Below are positions 14,330-16,287 of a stretch of 16,287 bases of DNA, in pieces. The position numbers and the translations under genes are program-made. Under the pieces are notes generated by a model. That model was not told the DNA's origin, searched no databases, and was given only the letters and a program-made list of their open reading frames with translations. Every line of letters starts with the position of its first letter. Within the stretch, counting starts at the first letter, position 1. Source of the stretch: an uncultured Ruminococcus sp. (lineage in GTDB: Bacteria; Bacillota; Clostridia; Oscillospirales; Ruminococcaceae); assembly GCA_937894495.1 (NCBI GenBank), contig CALCRR010000327.1, positions 1 to 16,287 on the forward strand. The letters are read 5' to 3'.

Positions 14330-15187
14330 CTATACCAGTTCAGATATACTGTATATATCATTAACTTTTATTTTACGGTACTCAGCAGGTGTAAAGCCAT
14401 AAACTGATTTGAAATGCCGGATAAAATAGGAATTACTTCTGTATCCTACAAATATTCCGATATCTTTCACTGTGATATTTTTTTCACTTGTAAGCATTTC
14501 TGCTGCCTTTTCAGCACGGGCTTTCATCATATCTTTATTTACACTTATCCCGAAGATTTTTTTATAAAGGTGCTGGAAATACGATTCGCTTATTGACAGT
14601 TCTCTTGCCATATCTTTTGCTCTCCATTCTTTGCCGGGAAAAGAATATATTGTATGACGTATTTCTGCCATTTTTCTTATGATAATGACTTTTTGTTCAG
14701 GGAAACTTGCATTATCCATAAAGAGTTCAGGTTTGAGATATTTTGGTTCTTGTGAAACAGCTTCACTAAGTTTGTACATAAGAATTTCAAAGCAACAGTT
14801 GATAGTTTTTCTATAGTGACAATTTCCAGAATTGTTTTCATAAATCATATATTTTATTAATGATGATATCTGTTCCATATCGGACACATTGACAGGTTTG
14901 TTTACTGGGATATTCAGTTCTGAAATAAGACGGGTTTCATTTTCGTTTTCAGGCATAAAATGTAGCCAGTCATCAATATATGTATTTGTTTCAGCATAAT
15001 AGTACTGCGGATAATCTGGTGTATAAAGCAAAAAAGAGTTTGGTGCAACGTAAATATCTTCATTTGATATTCTGAAAATAGCGGAAGTTTTTATCAGAAG
15101 GAGCAGGTAATTTCCTGAACCATAAGGACGGTTTATAAGAAATTTGCTGTTATGCTTATGATTATATCCTATTGCATCTATTCTCAT
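14330..15187 (-). CDS. AraC-family transcriptional regulator
   Basis: A 285-residue regulator. The N-terminal 160 residues look like the cupin-type sensor domain of AraC proteins; IYVAPNSFLLYTPDYPQYYY (45-64) is the usual loop that describes the ligand pocket. The C-terminal 100 residues carry two helix-turn-helix motifs: WRAKDMARELSISESYFQHLYKKIFG, then VKDIGIFVGYRSNSYFIRHFKSVYGFTPAEYRK, the AraC signature. The ribosome site GAGGTGAT lies four bases before the ATG. It is divergent from the rhamnogalacturonan lyase, so it probably controls that gene in response to a pectin-derived sugar, and perhaps itself. The ligand is inferred only from the neighbour. Confidence 0.92.
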   Translation of the reverse strand: MRIDAIGYNHKHNSKFLINRPYGSGNYLLLLIKTSAIFRISNEDIYVAPNSFLLYTPDYPQYYYAETNTYIDDWLHFMPENENETRLISELNIPVNKPVNVSDMEQISSLIKYMIYENNSGNCHYRKTINCCFEILMYKLSEAVSQEPKYLKPELFMDNASFPEQKVIIIRKMAEIRHTIYSFPGKEWRAKDMARELSISESYFQHLYKKIFGISVNKDMMKARAEKAAEMLTSEKNITVKDIGIFVGYRSNSYFIRHFKSVYGFTPAEYRKIKVNDIYSISELV

Positions 15188-15204
15188 TTAAATCACCTCT
15201 GTTA

Positions 15205-15234
15205 ATTATAACATTTATTAAATATGCAAGTCAA
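15205..15234 (-). promoter_or_regulatory. Promoter of the AraC regulator gene
   Basis: On the minus strand TTGACT (15229-15234) and TATAAT (15205-15210) are 18 bases apart. Transcription would start near 15198, almost at the ribosome site, giving a very short leader. Confidence 0.65.
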
Positions 15235-15242
15235 CATATAAT

Positions 15243-15277
15243 TGAAATTTTCTGCTGAAAAATAGCTGAAAATTTCA
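15243..15277. promoter_or_regulatory. Candidate operator between the divergent promoters
   Basis: TGAAATTTTCtGCT (15243-15256) and AGCtGAAAATTTCA (15264-15277) form a palindrome with 14-base arms, one T/T mismatch and a 7-base centre. The same stretch holds a direct repeat GCTGAAAA at 15254-15261 and 15265-15272, exactly 11 bases apart, the helical-phase spacing AraC-type proteins favour. It ends one base before the lyase -35 box and lies nine bases from the regulator's -35, so one bound protein could act on both promoters. Confidence 0.6.
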
Positions 15278-15307
15278 TTGACAATCCAGTAATATTTGAA
15301 TTATAAT
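15278..15307 (+). promoter_or_regulatory. Promoter of the rhamnogalacturonan lyase gene
   Basis: A perfect -35 box TTGACA (15278-15283) and a perfect -10 box TATAAT (15302-15307) are 18 bases apart, 61 bases before the ATG. AAAGGAG precedes the start codon. Confidence 0.85.
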
Positions 15308-15368
15308 ATATACAGACAATAAAATGTTTCGTTTAAATTAATAATTTATTTTGAAAGGAGTTTTTTAA

Positions 15369-16287
15369 ATGAGCAAATTAAACAAATGCTTATCAGCGGT
15401 TATGACCGTTTCAGTGTTAACTCAGGCTGTTCCCTCTCTGCCTGTTGCTTACACAGCAAGTGCCGTTGAACAGAAATCCTATCTGTATGGCGATATGGAC
15501 GGCGATGAAATTATTTCAGCTTTTGATATGGCACTTTTAAGACAGGCTTGTGCTGATAATTCAAAGCTGAACGATGTCATAAAGGTCATATCTGACCTTG
15601 ACGGCAATGACAAACTTGACAGCGAAGATTTACAGTTATTGCAGAATTATCTTCTCGGAAAGAATATTGCGTTTCCTGTCGGAGTATGGTACACTCCCGA
15701 AACTGAACCGCTCTATAACGGACAGAAAAAACTTTCGGGAAAAAGAATGTATGAGTATCTCGACCGTGGAACGTATGCCGTAAGTGCAGGAAATGCAGTA
15801 TTTGTATCATGGAGACTGCTTGCAAGTGATGAGTCTGATATTGGTTTCAATGTGTATCGTATAACTGACGGAGTTACTGTCAAACTGAACAGTGAAGTTC
15901 TTACAGGCGGTACGAATTTTACTGATTCTGATGCCGATTTGACAAAAGACAATACATACTATGTCACAACGGTATACAACGGGGTTGAAACACTTACAGA
16001 CGGAGATTTTATTTTAAAGGCAGGTTCATCAGTTGCAGGAGACAAGAATAATGCAGGTTCTGCACAGATAATTCCGATAAAAGAAGGCGGTACTATCCAT
16101 TTTGTATGGGTCGGAGATTTCAACGGTGACGGTGCTTATGATTTTCTTGTTGACCGCAGTGCAGATGACCACCAGAAACTTGAAGCCTATCTCAATGACG
16201 GCACATATCTCTGGACTCTCGACCTTGGAGTGAACAGCGAAAACAAAAATAATATATCACCTGGTGCTTCAACAATAGATGTAGGAA
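15369..16287 (+). CDS. Dockerin-bearing rhamnogalacturonan lyase, PL11 family (partial, 3' cut)
   Basis: The first 306 codons of a secreted pectin-degrading enzyme; the gene runs off the window. Rhamnogalacturonan lyases cut the rhamnose-galacturonate backbone of pectin by beta-elimination. Residues 1 to about 32 form a signal peptide (charged start, hydrophobic core, TASA cleavage region). A dockerin follows, with two calcium-loop repeats, YGDMDGDEIISAFDMALLR and SDLDGNDKLDSEDLQLLQ (about 39-90), which should attach the enzyme to a cellulosome scaffoldin by a cohesin. PL11 sequence begins near residue 115: MYEYLDRGTYAV, GNAVFVSWRLLASDE, IGFNVYR and later VWVGDFNGDGAYDFLVDR, a typical calcium-binding FNGDG motif of the propeller. 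The start is supported by AAAGGAG and the consensus promoter. Placing the dockerin at the N-terminus is less common than at the C-terminus. Confidence 0.9.
   Translation, partial: MSKLNKCLSAVMTVSVLTQAVPSLPVAYTASAVEQKSYLYGDMDGDEIISAFDMALLRQACADNSKLNDVIKVISDLDGNDKLDSEDLQLLQNYLLGKNIAFPVGVWYTPETEPLYNGQKKLSGKRMYEYLDRGTYAVSAGNAVFVSWRLLASDESDIGFNVYRITDGVTVKLNSEVLTGGTNFTDSDADLTKDNTYYVTTVYNGVETLTDGDFILKAGSSVAGDKNNAGSAQIIPIKEGGTIHFVWVGDFNGDGAYDFLVDRSADDHQKLEAYLNDGTYLWTLDLGVNSENKNNISPGASTIDVG

Noticed and set aside
1..16287. CRISPR array, retron, BREX, DISARM or CBASS components.
   Set aside because: No spaced repeat array, reverse transcriptase, PglZ/BrxC, DrmA-type or CD-NTase sequences were seen on either strand.

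Overview
The window looks like a low-GC Clostridia genome, most likely Ruminococcus or a close relative. The right end starts a secreted rhamnogalacturonan lyase that carries a dockerin module, the cellulosome-attachment signature of Ruminococcus and related fibre degraders. Ribosome binding sites are AGGAGG-like and promoters match the sigma-A consensus. The genus is inferred; the dockerin and the gene families are read from the sequence.

Left part, about 110 to 10944: one long rightward run of nine genes forming a defence island. In order these are a C5-cytosine DNA methyltransferase, a HEPN-like protein, a Sau3AI/MutH-type restriction endonuclease, a BglII/BstYI-type restriction endonuclease, a class III nucleotide-cyclase-like protein, a Vsr mismatch endonuclease, a second C5 methyltransferase, and the two Gabija genes: GajA (OLD-type ATPase/TOPRIM nuclease) and GajB (UvrD-like helicase). 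Spacing is tight or overlapping except after the first methyltransferase, where an intrinsic terminator sits at 1476-1510. Both endonuclease families are known for GATC-centred sites. I count only 15 GATC sites in the window by eye, and none from about 9260 to the end. Base composition is mosaic: the methyltransferases and the Sau3AI-like gene are roughly 43-55% GC in the stretches I counted, while the HEPN, cyclase-like and Gabija genes are nearer 20-35%.

Element end, about 11019 to 12009: two small leftward genes of types common on Clostridia mobile elements (TnpV-like and DUF6809-like), then a gene-free stretch with a tandem 11-bp repeat. After it comes a sequence that reads as the 3' end of a tRNA (probably tRNA-Lys) followed by a strong rightward terminator. 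This looks like the right attachment site of an integrated element that carries the island. The intact tRNA would lie to the left of the window.

Right part, about 12010 to 16287: chromosome-like flank. It begins with decayed mobile-element debris, including an IS630-family remnant lying between two fragments of possibly one broken gene. A membrane-anchored YD-repeat protein follows (leftward), then an AraC-family regulator (leftward) divergent from the dockerin-bearing rhamnogalacturonan lyase (rightward, cut by the window end). The region between these last two holds two consensus promoters flanking a near-perfect palindrome that contains a direct repeat, a good candidate operator.

The most unusual point is that a cyclase-like gene and a HEPN-like gene lie inside a restriction-modification operon, with the cyclase-like gene translationally coupled to vsr. 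Whether they form a signalling or back-up toxin module is inference.
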